A DNA stretch of 28,562 nt, taken from positions 1-28,562 of the forward strand of contig SXHT01000130.1 of assembly GCA_005773095.1 (NCBI GenBank), written 5' to 3'. This document shows, one piece after another, positions 14,673 to 23,032 of the stretch. The notes below the pieces were generated by a model. That model was not told where the DNA came from. It searched no databases and saw nothing but the letters and a program-made list of their open reading frames with translations. This DNA comes from Planctomycetaceae bacterium. Its GTDB lineage: Bacteria > Planctomycetota > Planctomycetia > Pirellulales > PALSA-1355. Both the position numbers and the translations under genes were made by a program. Within the stretch, counting starts at the first letter, position 1. Each line of letters opens with the position of its first letter.

Positions 14673-17600
14673 ATGAGCAGCAAACGGAACCGGTCGGGCG
14701 GCCGTGCACGTCCTCACGTCCCTTGTAAGTCCACCGGGCGGAAAAAATTCTCGCTCCTCGTGCGCGGCTATGAGACTTTGGAGCTTCGCTCGATGCTTGC
14801 CGCCGACAGCGGCAACGTCAGCCCGTGGACGAACCCGAGCAATCGGTTCGATGTCAACGCCGACGGCCGCGTCGAGCCGGTGGACTTGCTGATGCTGATT
14901 GATAGCCTTAATCGGGTCGGCGCCCGATCGTTGATTGCCTCTGTTCAGGGAGGTGGCGCGCGATCGCTCATGCTTTCGCAAGAGTCGGCCAAGGCCCAAT
15001 ACTTGGATGTGACCGGCGACAGCGAAGTCACGCCGCAGGACGCGCTGTTCGTTGTTAATGCGCTCAACGAACCGCCGCCGACGGCCATCTTCCGCATTGA
15101 AACGCTCGACCTCGCGGGCAACCCGGTTTCCAGCGTCAATCAGAATGAAGCCTTCCTGATCAAGGTCATCGCCCAGGACGTCAAGACCGGCAATACCCAG
15201 CCACAATTCGAAGATGGCATGTTTTCGGTCTACATGGACGTACTCTTCAATCGCAGTCTCGTAACGCCGGCCCGATTCCAGCCGGCTGCCGATCCTCGCC
15301 CGCCGGCATCGTTGGACGACGCCGTGCAGTTCGATCCGGCGTTTGATATCGCCCGAGTCGGCAATCTCGACGCGGCGATCGGCATCGACGAAATTGGCGC
15401 TACGACCCAAGACACCGTACCGGGCCAGCCGGAACAGACAGTTTTTTTTGTGGCGATGGTTCCGCAGGCACAAGGCAACGTGGTGTTCACGCCAGCCTTT
15501 GCCAACGGGCTGGGGCACGATGTGTTTGTATTTGGCGATATCAACACGCCTCTGCCGGCCAATCAGATCGACTTCCAGGCTTCGCCGTCCCTTTCGATCA
15601 TTGCGGCGAATCCGGCACCCAAACCAAACATTACGATCAGCGACGTGACCGTCACGGAAGCCACAACGCCGCAGACCGGCAACGTGACTGCGACATTTGC
15701 CGTGACCTTGACGAACAACAACTATGATGTGCAACTGCATTTCGCCACCGCGGACGGCACGGCGACGAACAACCCACCGTCGGGCCCCCGAGACTACACC
15801 CCCACGAGCGGAATTCTCACCTTCGCGGCTGGCGGCGCTTTGACGCAAAACATTACCGTGACGGTCCGCGGCGACACCGTGGCCGAGGCTCAGGAAAACT
15901 TCTTTGTCAACTTATTCTCGGCGCTCAATGGCAATATCACCGATGGACAAGGTGTGGGCACGATCAACGACAACGACGGCTCGGTGCCGACCATATCGAT
16001 TGGCGACGCGCCGGCGCAGAATGAGGGCAATTCACCGGGCACGACGGCGTTCACATTTCCGGTCACGATTTCGTTGAATCCGACTTCGCAGGCAACCGTG
16101 CTGTTCACCACAGGCAACGGCAGCGCCACCACGGCCGATAATGATTACGCTGCCACCAGCGGCACGCTGACCTTCAGCCCCGGCGGCTCGCTGACGCAAA
16201 ATGTGACGGTCATCGTCAACGGCGACGGCAAAGACGAAGACAACGAAACATTCACCGTCACGCTGTCGGGCACGGTCAACGCGGCCCTGAACGATGCCCA
16301 GGGCACGACGACGATCAACGACGACGACGCCGCGCCGACCGTCTCAATTGCCGATTTCCAGACCACCGAGGGCAGCACGGGAGGCACTAAAAACTTTATC
16401 TTTCCCGTGACGCTGTCAGCTGCCAGCGGTAAGCAAATCACGGTCGCATTCGCCTCCGCGCCCGGCGGCGCCGCAACCCCGGGCGATTATGCCACCACCA
16501 ATGGCACGCTGACGTTTGCACCGGGAGTTACAAGTCAGAACATCACGGTCGGAGTGGTGGCCGATACGACTTTCGAGCCCAACGAGAGTTTCACCGTCAC
16601 GCTTTCGAATCTCGTTAACGTCTCAGCCGGCGACCTGGCCGCTAACATCACGATCGAGAATGACGACGCCTCGCCGGTGCCGGCGATTTCGATCAACGAC
16701 GTAACCACCGCCGAGAACGTGGCGGGCGGCGTGCACACGTTTAATGTCACGCTGTCGCAAGCCGGAACACAGCAGATCACGGTGGCGTTCGTCACGGTGA
16801 ACGGCACCGCGACCACCGCGGATAACGACTACACGGCCACCAGCGGCACATTGACGTTCGTCATCGGCGATACAAGCGAGACGATTACCGTTCCGATCAT
16901 CCCTGACACTCGCAATGAAGCGAATGAAACCTACACCGTCGTCTTGAGCGGCAACACGGGAGGTTCGACAATCGCTGACGGCACCGGGCTGGGCACGATC
17001 AGCAACGACGATCCGCAGCCGTCGCTGTCGATTGGCGACCTGGCCTTGGCGGAAGGCAACGGCGGCGCCACGGTGTTCAATTTGCCGGTCACGCTCTCGG
17101 CCGCCAGCGGCCAGCAGGTGACGGTCGCCTTCGCCACCAGCAACGGCACCGCCACCACCGCCGATGGCGACTATGCCAGCACAAACGGCACGCTGACGTT
17201 TGCCGCCGGCGAAATCAGCAAGAATGTCACCGTCAATGTCACGGGAGATCTGAAAAACGAAGCCCCTGAAACATTCAACGTTACCTTAACGGGCTCCGTC
17301 AACGCCTCGATTGCCGACAACCTGGGCGTGGGCACGATCAACAATGACGACGCCGTGCCAAATCTCTCGATCAACGATGTCACGCAGGCGGAAGGCAGTT
17401 CCGGCGGCACCACCAACTTCACTTTCACCGTTGCGCTCTCGGCCGCCAGCGGCCAGCAAGTCACGGTGCCCTTTAGCACGTCCAACGGCTCGGCGACCGC
17501 GCCTGCGGACTATGCGACGACGACGAACGGCACGATCACTTTTAATCCGGGGGAGATCAGCAAGCCGATCACGGTCGCCGTGGTCGCCGATCTGGTGGAC

Positions 17601-20600
17601 GAGTCCAGCACCGAAACCTTCAACGTTAATCTGGGCGCGGCCGTCAACGCCAATGTCACCGACAACCTGGGCCTCGGCACGATTCAGGACGACGACGGGC
17701 CTCCGGGTCTGTCGATCGCAGATCTCTCGCAGAGCGAAACCAACGGCGCAACCAACTTCAACTTCTTGGTCACGCTGCCGGCCGCCAGCTCGCAGCAGAT
17801 TACGGTCGTATACACGACGAGCAATAGTTCCGCCACAACGGCCGACAATGACTATGCCGCGACCGTCGGCACGCTCACGTTCGCCCCCGGTGACACCAGC
17901 GAAGCTGCCACGGTGGTGGTCAACGGCGATACCAGGAACGAAGCCAACGAGACGTTCACCGTCACGCTTTCGGCCGCGGTCAACGCCGACATTTCCGACG
18001 GCTTTGCGACCGGCACGATTCAGAACGACGACCCGCAACCGAACCTGACCATCGGCGACGCGCCGGCCCAGGGCGAAGGCAACTCACCCGGCACCACGGC
18101 CTTCACGTTCCCGGTGAACCTGTCGGCCGCCAGCGGGCAGCAAGTGACGGTAGTCTTCACCGCCACGAATGGCACGGCCACGATCGCCGACAGCGACTTC
18201 GCCACCACCACCGGCATACTCACGTTCGCGCCTGGTGAAACCAGCAAGAACGTCATCGTCAACGTCAACGGCGACAACAAGAACGAAGCCAACGAGACGT
18301 TCACCGTGGTGCTCTCCGGCGCTACCAACGCAGGCATCGCCGACGGCACCGGCGCCACCACCATCAACAACGACGATCCGCAGCCGAGTCTGTCGATCGC
18401 CGGCGTCTCGCTGACGGAAGGCAACGCTGGCCCCAAGAACTTCCCGTTCGTCGTCGAGTTGAGCGCCGCGAGCGGCCAGCAAGTGACGGTGAATTTCGCG
18501 ACGGCGAACAACTCCGCCACGGCCGGCAGCGACTACACGGCAACGGTCAACGCGCTGACCTTCGCCCCTGGCGAGACCAGCAAGACCATTAACGTAGCCG
18601 TCACCGGAGATACAACCAGCGAATCGAACGAGACGTTCACGGTCGGCCTCACGAACGCGGTGAATGCCGGTGTAACGACCGGCACGGCCACCGGCGAGAT
18701 CATTAACGACGATTCACCTCCGGGAATCTCCATCAACGACGTCACGCTGACCGAAGGCAATGCCGGCACTAAAAACTTCAATTTCACCGTGTCGCTCGCC
18801 CAGGCCAGCGGCGTGCCAATCACCGTGGAGTTCGCCACGACCGCTGCCGGCACCGCGACCGCGGGAACCGACTACGTGGCAACCAGCGGCACGCTCACCT
18901 TCGCTCCGAACGACACCAGCGAAACGATTTCGGTGGTCGTTAACGGCGATCAGTTGAACGAGGCCGACGAAACCTTCAACGTCACGCTCTCCAACGCCTC
19001 AGGCAGCACGCCAATCTCCATTCCCACCGGCATCGGCACGATCACCAACGATGACGTGCTGGAAATCTCGATCGCCGACGCCAGTCTGACCGAAGGCAAT
19101 GCCGGCCCGTCCGATATGTCATTCAATGTCACGCTGGGGGCAATCAGCGCTCAAACCGTGACGGTGGTATTCACTACCTCGGAATCGCCCAGCGGAGACA
19201 AGGCTGCTTCCGGCGTCGACTTCACTTCCACCACCGGCACGCTCACCTTCGCACCAAATGAGACCAGTCAGACCGTCCGTGTGCCCATCCTCGGCGACCT
19301 GCTCGACGAAGCCAACGAAACCTTCCGGGTGACGCTCAGCAGCCCGACGGTAGCGACAATCGCCGACGGCGCGGCCACCGGCACGATCAACGACGACGAC
19401 GCGCCGCCCACCGTCTCGATCGCCGATCTCTCGCAAAACGAGGGCAACGGCGGCTTTAGCACGTTCAACAATTTTGATTTCGTGGTCACGCTAAACACCG
19501 CCAGTGGCCGCGAAGTCACGGCCAACTTCGCCACGGCCAACGGCAGCGCTTCGACTCCGGCCGATTACACCGCCACCAGCGGCGTGATCACGTTTGCCCC
19601 GGGCGAGACCAGTAAGACCATCCGCGTGACGGTTCGCCAAGACAGGAGCGACGAATCCGACGAAACGTTTGAGGTAAATCTGACGGGTGTCGTCAATGCC
19701 ACGGCCGGCGACTTCCAGGCGATCGGCACCATCGTCAATGACGATCTGGACGGCTCGGTCGATTTCTCGACCATCTCCGGCTCCGTCTGGGTCGACACCG
19801 ATAACGACGGCAGGCGAGACGCCCCGGAAAAGCCCCTCTCCGGCGTGGCGATCAAACTCACCGGCGCGTCCGACGCGTCGGGTCCCATCGCGGAGCGAAC
19901 CGTCACCACCGATGCCCTCGGCATCTACAAATTCGAGGAGGTCGAGCCGGGCAACTACACCATCACCGAAGTCCAGCCCGCGATGTATCTCGACGGCGTC
20001 GAAAAGAAGGGTTCGGCCGGCGGCACAACGCCCGGCAATGATAAGTTCGTGATCGACGTTACGGAAGGCGGCCTCGAAATCACCGGCTACCTGTTCGCCG
20101 AACGCGGCTTCCGGCCCGAGTTCATTAGCCAGCGGATGGCGATGGCGTCGAGCTTCGGCGCCGGCCAGGGCCTGCTCTCGTCGCTCAATTTGCGACAGGG
20201 CGCGGCTTGGGTCTCGATCGATAACGGCATCGACGGCACGCTGACCGCCGAGGCGGACGGCAGCGGCGCGGGCAGCACCACCCTCACGCTTTACGACGGC
20301 AATCTCCACCAGATCGCCACCTCCACCGGCGCCACCGGCGACCTGCGCGTCGATTGGAACGGCTCGCCCGGCACGCCGTACTTCGTGAAAGTCACCGGCA
20401 CCAACAGCGATGTCGATGTGCGGCTGACGAATCTCGTCAGCGTCGCCGGCGGCGTTGTCACTGTGCACGGCACCGACGGCGATGACAACTTCACCTTCGA
20501 CGCCTCGGGCAGCGTGCACACCTTCACCATCAACGGCGTGCGGTACGAGCTGAACCCAGCCAACGCCGGCCAGGTGGTGTTTGAAGGCGGCCTTGGCGAC

Positions 20601-20801
20601 GACCACGTGACGCTGATCGACTCGGCCTTCGACGATTTGCTCACCGGCGAAGACGATTGGCTCTCGCTGACCAACGGCCGCGAATTGGAGCTTACCGCCT
20701 TCGGCATCGAATCGCTGCGGGCCCAATCGCGGCGCGGTGATGATCTTGCTGACCTGCTGAACGCCGATTTTGAGTTGGAACTCATCGGCGATTGGGCTTA
20801 A
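14673..20801 (+). CDS. Giant surface protein: dockerin-like, cohesin-like, 12 Calx-beta, SdrD-B
   Basis: Predicted 2042 residues. The N-terminus is basic and carries the planctomycete extracellular motif LELRSMLA (36-43). Two dockerin type I-like Ca-binding repeats follow (DVNADGRVEPVDLL near 60; DVTGDSEVTPQDAL near 111), then a cohesin-like beta domain (about 143-310). Twelve Calx-beta repeats cover about 318-1691, roughly 114 residues each. Each opens like SIxDVxxxEGNxG, has a TSGTLTFAPGETSK-like middle and closes with GTIxNDD. An SdrD-B domain (SGSVWVDTDNDGRRD) spans about 1700-1810. The C-terminus includes a Gly/Asp-rich, RTX-like HGTDGDDNFTF. The likely role is a calcium-stabilised cell-surface or matrix protein for adhesion. 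The ATG at 14673 is preferred over an in-frame TTG at 14568 because it places the basic/LExR motif normally and starts MSSK like the gene at 1331. It is divergent from DUF1559. Confidence 0.92.
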   Translation: MSSKRNRSGGRARPHVPCKSTGRKKFSLLVRGYETLELRSMLAADSGNVSPWTNPSNRFDVNADGRVEPVDLLMLIDSLNRVGARSLIASVQGGGARSLMLSQESAKAQYLDVTGDSEVTPQDALFVVNALNEPPPTAIFRIETLDLAGNPVSSVNQNEAFLIKVIAQDVKTGNTQPQFEDGMFSVYMDVLFNRSLVTPARFQPAADPRPPASLDDAVQFDPAFDIARVGNLDAAIGIDEIGATTQDTVPGQPEQTVFFVAMVPQAQGNVVFTPAFANGLGHDVFVFGDINTPLPANQIDFQASPSLSIIAANPAPKPNITISDVTVTEATTPQTGNVTATFAVTLTNNNYDVQLHFATADGTATNNPPSGPRDYTPTSGILTFAAGGALTQNITVTVRGDTVAEAQENFFVNLFSALNGNITDGQGVGTINDNDGSVPTISIGDAPAQNEGNSPGTTAFTFPVTISLNPTSQATVLFTTGNGSATTADNDYAATSGTLTFSPGGSLTQNVTVIVNGDGKDEDNETFTVTLSGTVNAALNDAQGTTTINDDDAAPTVSIADFQTTEGSTGGTKNFIFPVTLSAASGKQITVAFASAPGGAATPGDYATTNGTLTFAPGVTSQNITVGVVADTTFEPNESFTVTLSNLVNVSAGDLAANITIENDDASPVPAISINDVTTAENVAGGVHTFNVTLSQAGTQQITVAFVTVNGTATTADNDYTATSGTLTFVIGDTSETITVPIIPDTRNEANETYTVVLSGNTGGSTIADGTGLGTISNDDPQPSLSIGDLALAEGNGGATVFNLPVTLSAASGQQVTVAFATSNGTATTADGDYASTNGTLTFAAGEISKNVTVNVTGDLKNEAPETFNVTLTGSVNASIADNLGVGTINNDDAVPNLSINDVTQAEGSSGGTTNFTFTVALSAASGQQVTVPFSTSNGSATAPADYATTTNGTITFNPGEISKPITVAVVADLVDESSTETFNVNLGAAVNANVTDNLGLGTIQDDDGPPGLSIADLSQSETNGATNFNFLVTLPAASSQQITVVYTTSNSSATTADNDYAATVGTLTFAPGDTSEAATVVVNGDTRNEANETFTVTLSAAVNADISDGFATGTIQNDDPQPNLTIGDAPAQGEGNSPGTTAFTFPVNLSAASGQQVTVVFTATNGTATIADSDFATTTGILTFAPGETSKNVIVNVNGDNKNEANETFTVVLSGATNAGIADGTGATTINNDDPQPSLSIAGVSLTEGNAGPKNFPFVVELSAASGQQVTVNFATANNSATAGSDYTATVNALTFAPGETSKTINVAVTGDTTSESNETFTVGLTNAVNAGVTTGTATGEIINDDSPPGISINDVTLTEGNAGTKNFNFTVSLAQASGVPITVEFATTAAGTATAGTDYVATSGTLTFAPNDTSETISVVVNGDQLNEADETFNVTLSNASGSTPISIPTGIGTITNDDVLEISIADASLTEGNAGPSDMSFNVTLGAISAQTVTVVFTTSESPSGDKAASGVDFTSTTGTLTFAPNETSQTVRVPILGDLLDEANETFRVTLSSPTVATIADGAATGTINDDDAPPTVSIADLSQNEGNGGFSTFNNFDFVVTLNTASGREVTANFATANGSASTPADYTATSGVITFAPGETSKTIRVTVRQDRSDESDETFEVNLTGVVNATAGDFQAIGTIVNDDLDGSVDFSTISGSVWVDTDNDGRRDAPEKPLSGVAIKLTGASDASGPIAERTVTTDALGIYKFEEVEPGNYTITEVQPAMYLDGVEKKGSAGGTTPGNDKFVIDVTEGGLEITGYLFAERGFRPEFISQRMAMASSFGAGQGLLSSLNLRQGAAWVSIDNGIDGTLTAEADGSGAGSTTLTLYDGNLHQIATSTGATGDLRVDWNGSPGTPYFVKVTGTNSDVDVRLTNLVSVAGGVVTVHGTDGDDNFTFDASGSVHTFTINGVRYELNPANAGQVVFEGGLGDDHVTLIDSAFDDLLTGEDDWLSLTNGRELELTAFGIESLRAQSRRGDDLADLLNADFELELIGDWA
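15624..19747 (+). repeat. Tandem Calx-beta coding repeat array (12 units, about 343 bp each)
   Basis: Twelve successive units each end in a GTI-x-NDD-type sequence. Units 2 (from about 15998) and 8 (from about 18048) share a nearly identical opening, GDAPAQ(N/G)EGNSPGTTAF, not found in the other units. The array therefore evolved by block duplication or exchange as well as simple divergence. Confidence 0.85.
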
Positions 20802-20832
20802 GGCGGATAGCGGGTGGCGGGTGGCGGGCGGC
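20802..20832 (+). repeat. G-rich flank of the four-helix-bundle cassette (left)
   Basis: A GGCGG-A-AGCGGGTGGCGGGTGG-like string starts one base after the Calx-beta stop. It reads inward as repeated GGTGGCGG. The opposite flank (21209-21246) is G-rich when read inward on the other strand. Confidence 0.5.
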
Positions 20833-20841
20833 TGACGACGG

Positions 20842-21204
20842 TTAACCCTGCTTGATCTTGGCGGAGAAAGCTGCCGCAAGTTTTGTCACTTGTTCCAAAA
20901 GACTGAAGACGGGGCTTAGTTTGCTACCGTCCAGAAAGCCAAGTCGCTCTGACGCCGTCAACTGAGTATCAAGCTCGCACAGAGAGCCTTGAGAGTAGCT
21001 CAGAAAGCGCAACAGCTCGTTGTCGTTTTTTCGTCCGTGACCTTCGGCGACGTTACTTGGAATCGAAACCGCCGCGCGGCGCATTTGATTCGTGAGTCCG
21101 TACATTTCCTCTTTCGGCATAGCCGAGGAAACTCGATAGACATCGACGACTAAGTCCATGCCCTTTTGCCAGACCACAAGATCACGATGGTTGCGAACAC
21201 TCAT
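20842..21204 (-). CDS. Four-helix-bundle protein (S23 / 23S rRNA intervening-sequence protein family)
   Basis: This 120-residue protein matches the S23/IVP family. Signatures are HRDLVVWQKGMDLVVDVY (6-23), YGLTNQMRRAAVSIPSNVAEG (35-55) and LLRFLSYSQGSLCELDTQL (67-85). Members fold as four-helix bundles and assemble as pentamers. Some are encoded in 23S rRNA intervening sequences, many are free-standing, and a related protein (Avd) serves diversity-generating retroelements. The molecular function of free-standing copies is unknown. The ATG at 21204 is chosen because GGGAGG stands 5 nt upstream; the in-frame start 24 bp earlier has no support. The gene lies between two G-rich inverted flanks in the 449-bp gap separating the Calx-beta and BBP7 genes, with no rRNA, reverse transcriptase or variable repeat nearby. 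Confidence 0.9.
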   Translation of the reverse strand: MSVRNHRDLVVWQKGMDLVVDVYRVSSAMPKEEMYGLTNQMRRAAVSIPSNVAEGHGRKNDNELLRFLSYSQGSLCELDTQLTASERLGFLDGSKLSPVFSLLEQVTKLAAAFSAKIKQG

Positions 21205-21208
21205 TTTT

Positions 21209-21246
21209 GCCTCCCTGCCAACCGCCATCTGCTCTCTGCCACCTGC
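21209..21246 (-). repeat. G-rich flank of the four-helix-bundle cassette (right), includes its RBS
   Basis: Read on the minus strand this starts GCAGGTGGCAGAGAGC and continues ATGGCGGTTGGCAGGGAGGC. It is a degenerate GGTGGC/GGCGG string oriented inward like the left flank. The gene's ribosome binding site is part of it. Confidence 0.5.
21210..21215 (-). promoter_or_regulatory. Strong ribosome binding site of the four-helix-bundle gene
   Basis: GGGAGG on the minus strand, 5 nt before the ATG at 21204. It decides this start. Confidence 0.75.
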
Positions 21247-21250
21247 AACG

Positions 21251-22669
21251 TCAAAACCGCGCTTCCAAACCCACGTTCACGCCCTGCAGCCAGGCGTCGG
21301 ATTCCTTGAAATCGAACTCCGGGAAGGCACCAGCGGCAATCGGCGGCGGAATCTGATTCGTGTCGATTCGGCGGTCGATGTTGTTGCCCGGTCGCACGAT
21401 CCGCTGCAAGTACAAGAACGTATAGCCCACATTCACCTTCCAAATCGAATTGAGCTGGTATCGCAGGTTCAGCGCGGCTTCAGGAATCGCAGCGACGCGA
21501 TTTCGGTTGAACTTTCCACTGTTGGAGCCCAAAGCCAGGATGCCCCCTTCGTCGGTGACGGTGGGCACGCCCGGCACTGTCACGCGAGTGAAGCCGCCGA
21601 TCCGTGCCTCCTGGTTCCATGATCCAAGTGCCACTTTGCCCGTGCCCTCGATCGTCCAGCGACAGATTTCTTTCTGGAGGATCATTCCCACCTGCCCACC
21701 GTGGAACTCGTTGCAGGTGGCGAAGTCGTCTTGAATCGAAAACTGGGTGCCGAGTGGAATTTGGCTGCCGGGATCGATTGAGATCTGGTTCTCGAACACG
21801 CTCAGCGATTCGCGCACTTTGACGAACCGATAGCCGGCGAGCAAATCGAACCGGGCCCAGCGGTTGCCCAGCACCGCGTGACGCAGGTTAAGTTCTGCGC
21901 CCATCACGTCGCTCGACGATGCCACCGTAATCGAGCCCGCAAACACGTCGGGATACGACACGATAAAGGCATCTTCCAATCCGGTGGCGGCATCGACGAA
22001 GGGTCGCGCGAGCACAGGCGAGCCATCCGTGTCGGAACTGGCCTGAAAGCTGCTGCCTCCCTTGTCGAGCCCCCAGTAATTGCCTTCGAAACCCCACGAT
22101 TCGCATTCGTCGAACCAATGCCCGAGTGTGATGCGACCCCCCGAGCGGCCGTCAATTCCCAGGCGTTCGACAGGAAACAGGATTTCGGCATCTGGCAAAA
22201 CGCCCGCGTCGGCGATGGGCGTGTTATCGGGACTGGTGGTCACAAGCGGCGGCGCGATCGCGCCCGACATCCACCACATCAGGTACTCGCCGCGTCCCCA
22301 CCAGCCATGGCATGGATTGCGGCTTGCAGGGGAGTCGCACGAATCGCAGTCGCCCGAGCAACAAGACGGATCGCAGCACGAATCGCCTCCGTCCGCAATC
22401 TCCGACGAAGGGTCGACGATACCTGGTTCGTAAGCGCCGTCCCCCTCTTCTTCCATATCAAAAGCGGCAGCATCTTCTCCCACTGTTGATGGGAAGATGG
22501 TGCCATTCTGATCGGCATTGACTGGCACCTGGTCCGCAGTTTCATTGGCTGCATAGTAGTACACATCGGCTTCCGACCCATCTCCGTAGGTCGGCAACTG
22601 GGCCCACGTGCACGCGGCATACGCCGAGATCACCAGGGCCGCAAAAGCGCGCAAAGCACGAACCCTCAT
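21251..22669 (-). CDS. BBP7-family outer-membrane beta-barrel protein
   Basis: This 472-residue protein has a Sec signal peptide (about 1-23, ending CTWA before QLPTYG). An acidic linker follows. Then comes a Cys-rich patch with seven Cys between residues 98 and 120 (CCDPSCCSGDCDSC and the next Cys), and the planctomycete BBP7 signature GWWGRGEYLMWWMSG (122-136) with PPLVTTSP. The rest alternates beta strands and turns (GRITLGHWF, ELNLRHAVLG, FDLLAGYRFVKV, LNLRYQL, WKVNVGYTFLYLQRIV). It ends VGLEARF with a terminal Phe, as outer-membrane barrels do. The role is a porin-like or structural outer-membrane protein, not experimentally defined for the family. The ATG at 22669 has GAGGGGGGAA shortly upstream. 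Confidence 0.92.
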   Translation of the reverse strand: MRVRALRAFAALVISAYAACTWAQLPTYGDGSEADVYYYAANETADQVPVNADQNGTIFPSTVGEDAAAFDMEEEGDGAYEPGIVDPSSEIADGGDSCCDPSCCSGDCDSCDSPASRNPCHGWWGRGEYLMWWMSGAIAPPLVTTSPDNTPIADAGVLPDAEILFPVERLGIDGRSGGRITLGHWFDECESWGFEGNYWGLDKGGSSFQASSDTDGSPVLARPFVDAATGLEDAFIVSYPDVFAGSITVASSSDVMGAELNLRHAVLGNRWARFDLLAGYRFVKVRESLSVFENQISIDPGSQIPLGTQFSIQDDFATCNEFHGGQVGMILQKEICRWTIEGTGKVALGSWNQEARIGGFTRVTVPGVPTVTDEGGILALGSNSGKFNRNRVAAIPEAALNLRYQLNSIWKVNVGYTFLYLQRIVRPGNNIDRRIDTNQIPPPIAAGAFPEFDFKESDAWLQGVNVGLEARF

Positions 22670-22961
22670 GGAAGTTCCCCCCTCACCGACTCAACGTGGC
22701 GGTCGTGGCTTCGAGAAAAACGCGGGATCGAAGCTGCTGCCAGATTTCCGGTTTTGCCGGACCTAACACGTTTGTCGGTAATTCCGTGAGTGACAGTTGA
22801 GCGCAAAAAAACGGTCGTGTCGCGTTTTCGCCATGGGCAAAATGAGCAGAGTTTAACGGTTACATGAAAATTGCCGAATGTGCTGGCTTTGCGGCTCGCG
22901 GTCCGAATTGCAAGTTCTTTGTGGGAAATGCTTTGTGCCTGATCCCCCCATCGCGTTGTCC

Positions 22962-22978
22962 GGCCGGCCAGGCCGGCC
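22962..22978. repeat. Perfect palindrome GGCCGGCC-A-GGCCGGCC
   Basis: Self-complementary 8-bp arms with a one-base centre, 7 bp before the family 3 repeat. It could act as a transcription stop-like structure after the Usp gene or be part of a REP-like unit. Confidence 0.5.
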
Positions 22979-22985
22979 CTGCTCG

Positions 22986-23005
22986 TGGCCCGTGAACGGT
23001 TACCG
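22986..23005 (+). repeat. Interspersed repeat family 3, copy 1
   Basis: The 20-bp sequence TGGCCCGTGAACGGTTACCG is identical to 25168-25187. A diverged inverted copy lies at 25047-25064. All three are intergenic. Confidence 0.7.
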
Positions 23006-23032
23006 TGGCAGCGGAAAGCGGCACGTTGGGAG

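Larger units (their letters stand above)
22670..23032. other. Intergenic, 363 bp
   Basis: This gap lies between the BBP7 start and the tandem Usp stop, both on the minus strand. It holds the BBP7 promoter region, though I found no clear -35/-10. It also has a 17-bp perfect palindrome (22962-22978) and a copy of the GGCCCGTGAACGGTTACC repeat (22986-23005). An open minus-strand frame covers it but lacks coding character. Confidence 0.5.

Noticed and set aside
14652..15848. 398-residue open frame antisense to the 5' part of the Calx-beta gene
   Set aside because: Arg-rich shadow translation with no family features. The plus strand encodes recognisable dockerin and Calx-beta modules.
15624..19747. 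CRISPR-like periodicity
   Set aside because: The repeats are 343-bp coding Calx-beta units that diverge from each other, not short identical repeats with unique spacers. No cas genes are present.
19491..20879. 462-residue open frame antisense to the 3' part of the Calx-beta gene
   Set aside because: It is a by-product of GC-rich codon use opposite a clearly coding, domain-bearing frame. It has no domain or sensible start.
20842..21204. Diversity-generating retroelement suggested by the Avd-like four-helix-bundle gene
   Set aside because: No reverse transcriptase, template repeat or variable repeat occurs in the window.
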